Source of the DNA: JADFRG01 sp964590515
GTDB lineage: Bacteria > Chloroflexota > Anaerolineae > Anaerolineales > E44-bin32
Assembly: GCA_964590515.1 (NCBI GenBank)
Contig: CAZPZD010000035.1
Location: forward strand, 1 to 26,564
Direction: 5' to 3'
Length of the DNA stretch: 26,564 nucleotides
Shown here in pieces: positions 14,937-23,584 of this stretch (within the stretch, counting starts at the first letter, position 1; each line of letters begins with the position of its first letter). The notes under the pieces were generated by a model. The model saw nothing but the letters and a program-made list of their open reading frames with translations. It did no database searches and was not told where the DNA came from. Both the position numbers and the translations under genes were made by a program.

Positions 14937-17850
14937 ATGAGTCACGAGCCGGATGAGGGCTCGGTAGACGACAAGCCGGCGCCCAAGGGCAGGCCTGACG
15001 AGCAGGCTTCCGAGGGCGCACCCCAGCCCGAAACTCCCAGTTCCCTTCCGCATCGCCACCCCACCGGCTCACCTGGGTTGACCGGAGGCTGGATGGCGGA
15101 GGCGGACGAGCCATCCCAAGCCCCGGCACCTACGTCACCCTTCGTTGAAGGGAGCTTCGGCGAACCTGCTGAGGAAGGCTCCCCCGGGGCCGAGCAGGAT
15201 TTAGGCGAGACAAAGCCCTCCACTCAACCGGGAACCGATCCCGGAGCGGCTCCGCCACCACTCGGCGAACTTCCCCAGCGGGTGCCGGAGCGTGACCTCT
15301 CGGCTACCCAGGTCACCCCTGCGGCCTACGTTCAGGTCTGGGAAGCCAACCTCGGCCATCCCCCTCAGAGGGGTGGTTTCGGTGGATGTCTGCTGCGGAT
15401 GGCGATCCTTGGCCTGTTCGCAATCATCGCGGTGACGATTGGAGTCGCCTCTTTCGGCCTATACCAGTACTACGCCCTGGCTGCTACCCTGCCCCCGGTC
15501 GGGGATTTGCAGCAGCACGCGGCCCAGTTCGAAACAACCCGCATTTTGGACCGGGAGGGCAATCTGCTTTACGAGATCCTGGATCCGCAGGCGGGGCGCC
15601 GCACCTATGTGCCGCTGGAACAGATCGCCCCAGACATGCTGGCCGCGATCATCGCGACCGAGGACTCTGGCTTCTACAGCAACCCGGGGTTCGACCCGGC
15701 CGCGATCGCTCGCGCCATCTGGCAGAACCTGCAGGAGGGAGAGACGGTCTCGGGAGCCTCGACCATCACCCAGCAGATTGCCCGCAACTTGCTGCTCTCC
15801 CCCGAGGAACGCACCCAGCGGACCGCACTGCGCAAGGTTCGCGAGATCTTGCTGGCGGCCGAGATCGCCCGTCGCTATACCAAGGACGAAATCCTCGAGC
15901 TGTACCTGAACCAGGTCTACTACGGCAACCTGGCCTATGGGGTCGAGGCCGCCTCTCAGACCTACTTCGATACTCCGGCCGCCGACCTGACCCTCGGTCA
16001 AGCCTCATTCCTGGCGGGGCTGGTCCAGGCCCCTGCGGTCTACGATGTGTTTGTCAACCGGGAAGCTGCTTTAAACCGCCAGCGAGTGGTCCTGGTCCTG
16101 ATGGTAAATGCCAGCACCGAGCAGGGGTGTATCTATGTCAGCAATTCGATCCAACGGCTGTGCATCACCCCGGAGCTAGCTGGGGCGGCCTCGGCCGAGC
16201 TGGTCGAATACGAGTTCAACTCCCCGGACGTCGCGATCCGGTTCCCGCATTGGGTGAACTACGTGCGGGCCGAGTTGGAGGCTCGCTTCGATCCGCAGAC
16301 GATCTACCGGTCCGGGTTCACGGTGTACACCAGCCTGGACCCGGAGCTGCAAGAGGCCGCGGAGGACATCGTTCAGAAGCAAGTCACGAGTCTGACCGAG
16401 CAGCACAAGGTCGGCAACGGGGCTCTGATCGCGCTGCGGCCCAGCACGGGCGAGATCCTGGTCATGGTCGGGTCGGCGGACTTCTACGCCGAGGCGATCG
16501 ATGGCCAGGTCAACATGACTCTGGCGCTGCGCCAGCCCGGCTCCTCGCTGAAACCACTGACCTATGCTGCAGCTTTCGAGAGAGGCTGGACACCCGGCAC
16601 CTTGTTATGGGACGTGGAGAGCGAGTTCCCGCCCTATAAGGATCCGGAGGATTCTTCCAAGCCGTACAAGCCCCGAAACTACGATGACCGATTCCACGGC
16701 CCGGTCACGGTCCGAGCGGCCCTCGCCAACTCCTACAACATCCCGGCGCTCAAGACCCTTGAGTTTGTTGGCATTTACGATGATCCGTCTACTCCGCAGG
16801 AAGAGGGGCTGATTTCATTTGCCCAGCGGTTGGGGATTACAACCTTCACCCGGAGCGACTACGGGATCGCCCTGACCTTGGGCGGGGGCGATATCACCTT
16901 GCTCGAGCTCACCGGCGCCTATGCCACCTTCGCCAACAGCGGCCTGCGGTTGCCCCCGGTGGCGATCACCCGAATCACCGATCACACCGGCGCAACCGTC
17001 TATGAGTACACGGTCCCCGCCGGCGAGCGAGTGATCCGGCCCGAGCACGCCTTTCTGATCACCTCGATTCTCTCCGACAACACGGCGCGCACGCCGGCCT
17101 TCGGGCCGAATTCACCGTTGGTGCTTCCCTTTCCGGCGGCAGCCAAGACCGGGACGACCGACAAGCCGATCCGCGACAATTGGACCCTGGGCTATACCCC
17201 CGACATCGCAGTTGGAGTGTGGATCGGCAATGCGGACAACAGCCCGATCGAACAGACCTCCGGGGTGACCGGCGCCGGTCCGATTTGGAACGAGTTCATG
17301 CAGCTGGCAATACAGCGTCTGGTCGGTGGCGAGCCCACCCCATTCAGCCGGCCTGCCAGCATCATCGAAGTGCCGATCTGCGCCGTTTCAGGGGCGGAAC
17401 CCTCTGAGTGGTGCCCGGCCCACCGGGTAGAGTTTTTTGCGTCGGATCAGCCGCCGCTTCCTCCGGAGCTCGATCTGTGGCGCAAGGTCTGGATCGACGG
17501 CTATTCTCAAGAACTTGCTTCGGCAGTGTGCCCTGATTTTGCCGAGGAGAAGCTCGGGCTGGCGGTGCCAGACCCGTGGGGCCGAAAGTGGATCAACGAA
17601 GCCGAAGAGGGTAAAGCTTGGGCCGAGCGGATGGGGTTTGAGGAGGAGGAAGAGATCTTCTTCATCCCGGAGGCCACCTGCGACGCCGACAGCCCGCGCC
17701 CGCTGCTAGTAATCACCGCTCCGCTGCAGGGTTCGATCCTGTCGTCCGGCCCGATCCCAATTATCGGCCGGGCGGCCGCTACGGGTGACTTCCTGGACTG
17801 GATTCTGGAAGTTGGGGTCGGCAGCGACCCGGATTTTTGGCCGGATGTGG
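14937..17850 (+). CDS. Class A penicillin-binding protein (GT51 transglycosylase + transpeptidase), 3' end lost in gap
   Basis: The visible 971 residues contain a long Pro/Glu-rich cytoplasmic tail (1 to about 150) and one membrane helix (about 152-178). The GT51 domain follows with E242 in IIATEDSGFYSNPGFDP, then ASTITQQIARNLLLS and LELYLNQVYYGN. The transpeptidase has the full catalytic set: S536-S-L-K539, S599-Y-N601 and K737-T-G-T740. A C-terminal region includes Cys pairs (ICAVSG, EWCPAHR, AVCPDF, ATCDADSPRP) and an acidic run near 895-902, and seems to enter a beta-sandwich domain when the N-run begins. It polymerises and cross-links peptidoglycan outside the membrane. The reading frame past the gap is not trustworthy. 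The start lies 8 nt after a TATAAT. Confidence 0.95.
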
Positions 17851-17950
17851 NNNNNNNNNNNNNNNNNNNNNNNNNNNNNNNNNNNNNNNNNNNNNNNNNN
17901 NNNNNNNNNNNNNNNNNNNNNNNNNNNNNNNNNNNNNNNNNNNNNNNNNN
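17851..17950. other. Assembly gap (100 Ns)
   Basis: Exactly 100 undetermined bases, the conventional length for a scaffold join of unknown size. The PBP is truncated here and the sequence on the right has a different character, so distance and even adjacency across the gap are uncertain. Confidence 0.99.
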
Positions 17951-18039
17951 CGACGCCCTAACTCGGTGGGTTCATCACTTCACGTCGGGCTCGCCTGATC
18001 CGACCCTGAAGAGCAGAAATGCGCCCATTTCGGAGCTAG

Positions 18040-18240
18040 GTGAATTCGGCTTATGGCCCTACAATCCCTCGACGGTTGGCCCTCCAGCTCTTTGTCACGG
18101 CCGTTCTGATCATCGGGGCCGGCGCGTTCTTCACGTCATCTAGAACGCCTAATTTACCCGTTGCGAGAATGCCCATTCTCAACGAAATAGGCCTCGGATC
18201 AATTAGGGGCCCGCACCAGAATAAGCGCCCGGCCACATAA
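18040..18240 (+). CDS. Possible small membrane protein
   Basis: A GTG-started frame of 66 codons contains one plausible membrane helix (LALQLFVTAVLIIGAGAFF) with arginines just before it. A TACAAT at 18060-18065 lies 10 nt before an in-frame TTG at 18076, which would give a 54-residue product and repeats the promoter-to-start spacing seen elsewhere in the window. No family is recognised, and it lies next to the scaffold gap. Its TAA is immediately followed by ATGGGGAGG. It may be real, a fragment, or chance. Confidence 0.3.
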   Translation: MNSAYGPTIPRRLALQLFVTAVLIIGAGAFFTSSRTPNLPVARMPILNEIGLGSIRGPHQNKRPAT

Positions 18241-18338
18241 ATGGGGAGGTTGTCGTAGCAACTCAGAATGCTGGGTTCCCAGAGGATCCCCCCACAAGAG
18301 CAGAGGAAAAATCATCTCACCTCTACAGAAAGGTCGGT

Positions 18339-18962
18339 TTGATCATTGGAGTCATCGCGGCTACTGCCGCGGTAATTGCAGCGGCCGCGGGCGTGTTTAC
18401 GCCAGCCTCTACCGAGCCTGCTTTGACCGTCAAGGAATCCCCTTCGGCGATTGTCGTTCCACCCACGCGAGCTCCGCCGACCGAAGCCTCGGAGGCCCAG
18501 CAGCCCCCAACAGATTCGCCCTCCCCTCGGGCAATCCCCGACATCTCTGAACTTGACTGCGGACTCCTAGCTGGCGCCAAGACCTTCGCGGGGGAAGCCG
18601 GAAATCAGGGTTGGGCTGAAGACCAGGATTCAGAGGACGTGGATGACGCTTTCCTCTACTTGAACTGGAAGTATGTTGCGGTGGAGTTTGATGCGCGCCG
18701 GGAAGTCTTGGGGCCGGGGAATGAGGCGGCGGTTGCGTTCGAAGTACAAGATTCACTCTGGAGGTTTGTCTCCCTCGCGGATCATCGGGACCTCAACACA
18801 CCCTTCATGGAGGGGCCCGAGATTGCAGTGATACCCATGGATGACTTCCCGTTTGCCGTAGGAGACGAGATCCTCAGTCTGCACCTCCGCTTCTGGTTCA
18901 ATCATTCTTTCGCCATTGACATCATCAGTATCCAGGCTTGCACTGAAAAATATCCTGGCTGA
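18339..18962 (+). CDS. Unrecognised membrane-anchored or secreted protein
   Basis: The first part is a hydrophobic Ala-rich helix (IIGVIAATAAVIAAAAGVF). Next comes a Pro/Thr/Ser-rich linker (about 25-65) and a roughly 135-residue domain with many alternating beta-type stretches (DAFLYLNWKYVAVEFDARRE, AVAFEVQDSLWRFVSL) and two Cys. This fits an extracytoplasmic domain on a stalk, and I do not recognise a family. The TTG at 18339 has an AAAGG 5 nt upstream. However, the frame is open back to 18225 and encodes a basic cytoplasm-like segment ending YRKVG just before the helix, with no start codon. The true N-terminus may therefore be longer, with a frameshift, a sequencing error or a non-standard start. 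Confidence 0.55.
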   Translation: MIIGVIAATAAVIAAAAGVFTPASTEPALTVKESPSAIVVPPTRAPPTEASEAQQPPTDSPSPRAIPDISELDCGLLAGAKTFAGEAGNQGWAEDQDSEDVDDAFLYLNWKYVAVEFDARREVLGPGNEAAVAFEVQDSLWRFVSLADHRDLNTPFMEGPEIAVIPMDDFPFAVGDEILSLHLRFWFNHSFAIDIISIQACTEKYPG

Positions 18963-19131
18963 CCCGCTCGGCTAGCTAACTATCTTCGGCAGCCTCGCCG
19001 TCTGCTGTTTCGCGTTCTGGCATTGGTTGCCCGAAGGGACAGTTTGGCTGGTCCTGATTGTGCTTCTACCCTTTGAAGTCTAATGGTATTGATACCCATC
19101 AGCCGACAGCCATGCAAGTGGAGTGAGACCA

Positions 19132-19641
19132 ATGAATCCAAGCAAACTGCCCAGACAATCCGATACCGGTTACCTGGGCGTCTTTGAGCAGTACGTTCAG
19201 GAAGATACATATCACTGGTGGACCAGCAGCGAGATGCCGGTCGACATGCTGACCGTTGGCGCAAATTGCCAAGCAGTTCTTATCGCTGCGTTCATCCCGA
19301 GCAGCACCGGATTTGACGAGCTACCCGAACCGATGCAACCCGCTGGTCCCGCGTTCTTCTGGCGTGGGTTTCGAACAATTCCCGGGGAGTCTCCTCCCCG
19401 TAAGGTTGATGAGGCGATTTTCTATATGGGGCTTGGAGGCAAAGCCTGGCGGATCCACTCCAATGAATCCTCGGATCACTGGAATTATGTCATGTCAAGC
19501 TCAGGCGTTGATGGTCTGATGCAGGATTGGTATCTGCCAGCACAGAGGTTCGGATCCCTGGGAAGTCTTCTTGCCCATTCCACCGGAATCAATCCGATGG
19601 CCCCCTTCGATGCGTTGGAGGACTCGGACGCAACGACTTAG
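19132..19641 (+). CDS. Hypothetical protein, 169 residues
   Basis: The ATG at 19132 has a GGAG 8 nt upstream, a better start than the GTG at 19123. The product is soluble, rich in Trp, Ser, Pro and Gly, with no membrane segment or motif I recognise. Segments such as AFFWRGFRTIPGE, AIFYMGLGGKAWRIHS and DHWNYVMSSSGVDGLMQDWY look like ordered protein and not random translation. The neighbours (an unknown secreted protein upstream, an IS remnant downstream) give no functional clue. It may be an accessory gene. Confidence 0.45.
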   Translation: MNPSKLPRQSDTGYLGVFEQYVQEDTYHWWTSSEMPVDMLTVGANCQAVLIAAFIPSSTGFDELPEPMQPAGPAFFWRGFRTIPGESPPRKVDEAIFYMGLGGKAWRIHSNESSDHWNYVMSSSGVDGLMQDWYLPAQRFGSLGSLLAHSTGINPMAPFDALEDSDATT

Positions 19642-19841
19642 TGCTATCTCGCCCTCACCTCTCAAGCTCACGCGTCCAGTAACATGCCCAGCGCTGAAAT
19701 CTTGGCAAGAATGTCCGCGCCTAAGGAAATCACGGCCACCTGTTATTTACGCGCGGGAAGTGGGATTCTCCCAACCAATTCCGAGCTCGACAATTGGCAT
19801 TTTGAGCTTGGTCACGCGCCAATTCCTGCAATCATTCATCT

Positions 19842-20266
19842 TTAGCTTCGTGAGACGATTTTCGGACACCCCGGGTGCGCCCGTCGATACCGGCGCTCGG
19901 ACCGAGCCCACCGCTGTCTTGCCAGGATTCGAGCGGCAGTTAATACCGCTGGCAGGACCCATTGCCGGTGGCGCCGGTGTATCAGGTCCAACAGCTTTCG
20001 AGGGCCCCAGTGGAGGTGCGCCTTGCGCAACTCCACCACCTCCTGGACGATCGCCGGGTCCGTCTGCCAAGGGCAGCCATGCGGTCGACGGGGCTGCTCG
20101 TGAAAGCCGTTCTGACCGTGTTCCTCGAATCGGTCGATCCACTTGTAGGCTGTCTTCCTTGAGATGCTGAAGCGTTCGGCCAGCTCGGTAACGGGGTAGT
20201 AGTTGAGCTGGTAGTCTTCCAGGACCTCAGTCGCTGTTCGCTCACGGTAACACCTCTCCAGGGCAT
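19842..20266 (-). pseudogene. IS481-family transposase remnant (helix-turn-helix part only, frameshifted)
   Basis: On the minus strand one frame encodes PVTELAERFSISRKTAYKWI, then RFEEHGQNGFHEQPRRPHG and LRKAHLHWGPRKLLDLIHRR, the N-terminal double helix-turn-helix of IS481-type transposases. The family's usual opening, MPW...V..QRL, is present in a different frame (ATG at 20266, MPWRGVTVSEQRL), so a small indel lies near 20225-20240. At the other end similarity stops near 19870 at RRAHPG, and the DDE catalytic domain is missing. The open frame itself extends back to 20312, but the extra residues are probably noise. It cannot encode an active transposase. Confidence 0.75.
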
Positions 20267-20314
20267 GGATGGGACCTCCGGTGAGGGAAGGGATACAAAT
20301 GTCCTTAGACAATG

Positions 20315-20352
20315 TGTCACCTATGTCTTTGGAATGTTCTGTTACCTATGTC
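20315..20352 (+). repeat. Two direct copies of a TGTnACCTATGTC motif near the IS481 remnant end
   Basis: TGTCACCTATGTC (20315-20327) and TGTTACCTATGTC (20340-20352) differ at one base and begin 25 nt apart, just upstream of the transposase start. A degenerate third copy (ATACAAATGTCC) lies near 20293. Position and TGT start fit the terminal region or transposase-binding repeats of an IS481 element. The opposite end is missing. Confidence 0.4.
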
Positions 20353-20498
20353 CCGGAACGGTTCAACGGAGGAGGCGCGAAGGCAAGGGAGAGCGGGGTC
20401 GAGGCCATCATCGAGAATGGCCTGAAAGACTGGTGCGCCTTGATGTAGGTCGGCCGAGCGTCTACTCCAAACCGGATCTCGATTCCAACGCTTGGCCC

Positions 20499-21104
20499 TT
20501 AGCCCGGGCCCAAAGAGGCGCGAACGCTGGCCATGCTGAGTTGGTATAGCCAAGCCGCCATCTGTTCAGGCGTGTACCGCTGATCGTTTTCTAACCACCA
20601 TGCAATCGCACCGACCCCGGCGTGCAGGACATAGCTGGCGGCCAGGTCCAGAGGGGGCCTGCTAGGATCGGCTAGGTGCGCCTGCGCCGGCAGCATGCGG
20701 CGGAATCCCTCTTCGATGTACTTGCGGAAGCTCTGCGCGCAGAACGCCGGATCGCCCTGCCTGCCAAGCATTACCCGATAAAATCTTCCGTTTGCCTGCA
20801 TGTGTCGCAGCAGGCGGACCAGCCCAGCGGGCGGCGTATCGGGAGACGACACCGGTTCCACGCTGGGCGTAGCCTCTTCTTCAGCCAGGTCAATCATCGC
20901 TGAAAGCTCCCCGATGTGGTGCGCCAGCAGGTCGTACTTATCCTCGAAGTGTCGATAGAAAGTGGCCCGGTTCACCATCGCCCGCTCGGCGATGTCGCGC
21001 ACGGTGACGTGGGCAAATCCTTTCTCGCTGCTGGCCTCAAGGAGCGCCTCCTGAAGCAGCTTGCGGGTTCGGCGGACCCGAAGGTCCTCTGTTTTCTGCG
21101 TCAC
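20499..21104 (-). CDS. TetR/AcrR-family transcriptional regulator
   Basis: The 201-residue protein from GTG 21104 has a typical TetR N-terminus: RRTRKLLQEALLEASSEKGF then VTVRDIAERAMVNRATFYRH (helix-turn-helix about 32-52). A variable ligand domain has the C-terminal pattern of the TetR_C_8 group (FYRVMLGRQGDPAFCAQSFR, AWWLENDQRYTPEQMAAWLY). The frame is open to 21332, but the first 76 codons have no regulator similarity, and the GTG gives the usual length. It is divergent from the ABC exporter genes with a 492-nt spacer, so repression of that exporter, relieved by a transported compound, is the simplest guess. The ligand is unknown. Confidence 0.9.
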   Translation of the reverse strand: MTQKTEDLRVRRTRKLLQEALLEASSEKGFAHVTVRDIAERAMVNRATFYRHFEDKYDLLAHHIGELSAMIDLAEEEATPSVEPVSSPDTPPAGLVRLLRHMQANGRFYRVMLGRQGDPAFCAQSFRKYIEEGFRRMLPAQAHLADPSRPPLDLAASYVLHAGVGAIAWWLENDQRYTPEQMAAWLYQLSMASVRASLGPG

Positions 21105-21596
21105 TTTTCCACATCCTGCCGCATGTGCGACATACCGAGGCTCATTGCCGATTGACGGCGGTCTCAAGAGGGTGCTAGTCTGTTCCGCGACACTGAAGAG
21201 TATAAGCGACGAACCGGCATTTAGTCTACTACGCGTTCGTAAATGCATCTGTGTCGCGTAACCAAAGAGTGACGCCGAAGTGTCTGCCAGAGTGCTATTA
21301 GGGCCTGAAGCCCAATCACACAATCGAGGCAACCAGGGCTACCCGACGCCGCGGGTCCAGGCATTTACCCACCGTGTGTGCCCGGCCGTCTCCCGGCTCT
21401 CCACTGCCGGCAATCGGACGACCGGCCGACCTTCGGCTGGCGTCGCCGCGATCGTTGAAGCCGGGCACTCAGGAGTGGTCTTTGCGCAAAGCCTCGTGAC
21501 ACGATATTCCCTTCAGCGGATCTGCACCGCCACAGGCTTGCTCCCGGAATACGTCGGCGGCCAGGCCAGTCCATAGAGTAAGGCTGAGACACCTTG
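21105..21596. other. Divergent intergenic region (TetR / ABC exporter) with inverted repeats
   Basis: This 492-nt region has no credible gene. It contains an 8-bp inverted repeat, CGCGACAC (21186-21193) and GTGTCGCG (21251-21258), on either side of an AT-richer stretch with a central ACGCGT (TAGTCTACTACGCGTTCG), and a small hairpin GGGC-CTGAA-GCCC near 21300. These are candidate operators for the neighbouring TetR protein. No strong consensus promoter was found. Confidence 0.4.
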
Positions 21597-22628
21597 ATGG
21601 AAAAGCCCATCGTTCGAGTTGAAGAGATCGTCAAGCTCTTCGGACGCAAGGTTCGCGCCCTCGACGGGATCAGCCTCGCCGTCGCTCCGGGCATCATTTA
21701 CGGCCTGCTTGGGCCGAACGGGGCTGGTAAGACGACGCTCATCCGCGTACTCGCCACCTTGCTGCCGCCCGATGCAGGCACCGCGAGCGTCGCCGGCTTC
21801 GACGTTTGCCGCGAGCCGGCTGAAGTTCGGGCCCGCATCGGGCTGGCGGGTCAGTTCGCTGCGGTCGACGACTTCCTTACCGGCCGGGAGAACGTCGAGA
21901 TGGTTGGCCGATTGTATGGGCTGCCACCCGGCGAAGCGCGACAGTATGCCGGCGAAGTGATGGAGCGCCTCGGCTTGCTGGAATGGGCCGAGCGGATGGT
22001 AAGAACCTATTCCGGCGGGATGCGCCGGCGGCTCGATTTGGCTGCGTCTCTCGTCGGCCGCCCGCAACTGCTGTTCCTGGATGAACCAACAGCCGGCCTC
22101 GATCCGGCCACCAGGATAGAGCTGTGGGGCTTGATCAAGGATTTGGTCGCCACAGGGACCACCGTGCTCCTCACCACCCAATACCTCGATGAGGCCGACC
22201 GGCTGGCCGACCGGATTGCCATCATTGATCATGGCCGGCTCGTTCGCGAAGGGACGGGGGAAGAGCTGAAAGCGTCGGTTGGCGGCTCGGTGGTCGTGAT
22301 GACCGTGCCCGAGGCGGACCGCGGACGGGCACTCGAGGCGCTGCGCGGCCTCTCGGTCGCATCGCCGGCCTCCGACGAGAAGCAGAGGAGGGTCTCGTTG
22401 CCGGCACCAAACGGCTCGAGGACCCTGATGGAGGCGCTGCGCCTGCTGGCAAACATCGGGATTGCGCCAGAGGACGTGACGTTGCACAAACCGACTCTCG
22501 ATGACGTGTTCCTGGCGTTGACAGGGCATGCCGCCACCACTGGCGAGGGTAGAGAGACTTCTATCGAAGCAGAGGCGCGACGGCGACAAGGCCATGAGCG
22601 TTCAGCGGAAGGCGGGAGGGGAGCTTGA
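21597..22628 (+). CDS. DrrA-type ABC transporter ATP-binding protein
   Basis: This 343-residue ATPase belongs to the antibiotic-exporter (DrrA/CcmA-like) group. From ATG 21597, Walker A is GPNGAGKTT (39-47), the Q-loop is near residue 86, the signature is YSGGMRRRLDLA (S139), Walker B is LLFLDEP (158-164), and the H-loop region is LLTTQYLDEADRL, where the switch residue is Gln in place of His, as is common in DrrA-like proteins. The C-terminal domain (about 225-320) ends in LHKPTLDDVFLALTG, characteristic of this group. A tail of about 25 charged residues follows. It energises export by the permease that overlaps its stop codon. The substrate (drug, glycolipid or polysaccharide) is not readable. 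Confidence 0.93.
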   Translation: MEKPIVRVEEIVKLFGRKVRALDGISLAVAPGIIYGLLGPNGAGKTTLIRVLATLLPPDAGTASVAGFDVCREPAEVRARIGLAGQFAAVDDFLTGRENVEMVGRLYGLPPGEARQYAGEVMERLGLLEWAERMVRTYSGGMRRRLDLAASLVGRPQLLFLDEPTAGLDPATRIELWGLIKDLVATGTTVLLTTQYLDEADRLADRIAIIDHGRLVREGTGEELKASVGGSVVVMTVPEADRGRALEALRGLSVASPASDEKQRRVSLPAPNGSRTLMEALRLLANIGIAPEDVTLHKPTLDDVFLALTGHAATTGEGRETSIEAEARRRQGHERSAEGGRGA

Positions 22629-23461
22629 TCCCTCAAACCCCGATTGCGTCGAATGCAACCTCGTTGGAGCGAACCGCAAGCGACATCGCAATCCTCACAT
22701 GGCGCAACTTGGTCCGGTTCGTCCGGCAGCCGCAACTGCTTCTGTTTTCCACGCTCCAGCCCGTAACCTTCATGCTGCTGTTCAACTATGTTTTCGGCGG
22801 AGCGATCGAGCTGGCGCTCCCGCCGGCCGCGGGCAGCGACTACGTGAACTGGCTCGTGCCTGGCCTGTTGGCTCAATTCGCGCTTTTCGGCGGCGGGCAG
22901 ACGGCGGCCGGCCTGAGCGAAGACCTGTCCCGGGGGGTCATTGACCGGTTCCGCTCCTTGCCGATCGCGCGCTCGGCGGTGCTGGCCGGACGTTTGCTCG
23001 CTGACCTGATCCGCTCAACGTTCATCCTGGGGCTGCTGGTGGGGGTGGGGTTTCTCATCGGCTTTCGCCAGCAGACCGGGCTGGCGGGCTTGCTCGGCGC
23101 GCTGGCGGTGGGGCTGGTGTTCGGTTATGCCTGGTCGTGGGTGATGGCGGCGGTGGGGCTGCTGGTGCGCACTGCCGAGTCCATCCAAGCGGCCGTCTAC
23201 CTGGTGGTCTTCCCGCTGGCGTTCGCCAGCGGGGTATTCGTACCGACCGAGACGATGCCGGCCTGGCTGCAAGGGTTTGCACAGCACCAGCCGGTCACTG
23301 TGGTCACCAGCGCGTTGCGCGGCCTAGTACTGGGCGCGGGCGCCCTGCCGGCCGGCCAGACCGTCAACGGGCAGGTGGCCCTGGCGCTCCTATGGTCGGC
23401 CGCGATGATTGCGGCCTTCGCGCCGCTCGCTGTTCGCCTCTACCGCCGGTCGGTTATGTGA
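22625..23461 (+). CDS. DrrB-type ABC-2 family permease
   Basis: This 278-residue integral membrane protein has the ABC-2 permease pattern: a cytoplasmic start with LTWRNLVRFVRQPQLLLFST, about six membrane helices, the central motif EDLSRGVIDRFRSLPIARSA, and the conserved PLAFASGVFVPTETMPAWLQ before the last helices. The start is TTG 22625, overlapping the ATPase stop as TTGA, with a strong GGAGGGG 5 nt upstream, so the pair is coupled. It forms the membrane half of the exporter with the preceding ATPase. It may be controlled by the divergent TetR regulator. Confidence 0.92.
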   Translation: MIPQTPIASNATSLERTASDIAILTWRNLVRFVRQPQLLLFSTLQPVTFMLLFNYVFGGAIELALPPAAGSDYVNWLVPGLLAQFALFGGGQTAAGLSEDLSRGVIDRFRSLPIARSAVLAGRLLADLIRSTFILGLLVGVGFLIGFRQQTGLAGLLGALAVGLVFGYAWSWVMAAVGLLVRTAESIQAAVYLVVFPLAFASGVFVPTETMPAWLQGFAQHQPVTVVTSALRGLVLGAGALPAGQTVNGQVALALLWSAAMIAAFAPLAVRLYRRSVM

Positions 23462-23550
23462 GTCCGTTCCTTGGTGCGCTTGCGGAACTCGCGCCTGCCG
23501 ATGGGCCTCAACCCCTCAAACCGGCGCTTTCCACCTTCTCGAGCTGCCTC

Positions 23551-23578
23551 TTGACATATACCTATATGGGTATATAAT
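23551..23578 (+). promoter_or_regulatory. Consensus promoter with palindromic operator for the ArsR/AHSA1 pair
   Basis: TTGACA (23551-23556), 16 nt, TATAAT (23573-23578), then 6 nt to the ATG at 23585: a near-perfect promoter in a leaderless layout. The spacer is filled by the perfect inverted repeat ATATACC-TATATG-GGTATAT (23556-23575). Binding there by the ArsR dimer would block polymerase, so autorepression is the expected control. Confidence 0.8.
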
Positions 23579-23584
23579 TCCGGC

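Noticed and set aside
17951..18143. Continuation of the PBP reading frame across the N-run
   Set aside because: The gap length is arbitrary, so frame is meaningless, and the right-hand residues do not resemble a PBP C-terminus.
18976..19083. 35-codon open frame with a hydrophobic C-terminal-like stretch (WLVLIVLLPFEV)
   Set aside because: No start codon giving a sensible product, too short, and a stop directly upstream; at most a relic of a membrane protein.
21105..21332. 76-residue N-terminal extension of the TetR protein
   Set aside because: It has no regulator similarity, occupies the divergent promoter region, and the GTG at 21104 gives the normal family length.
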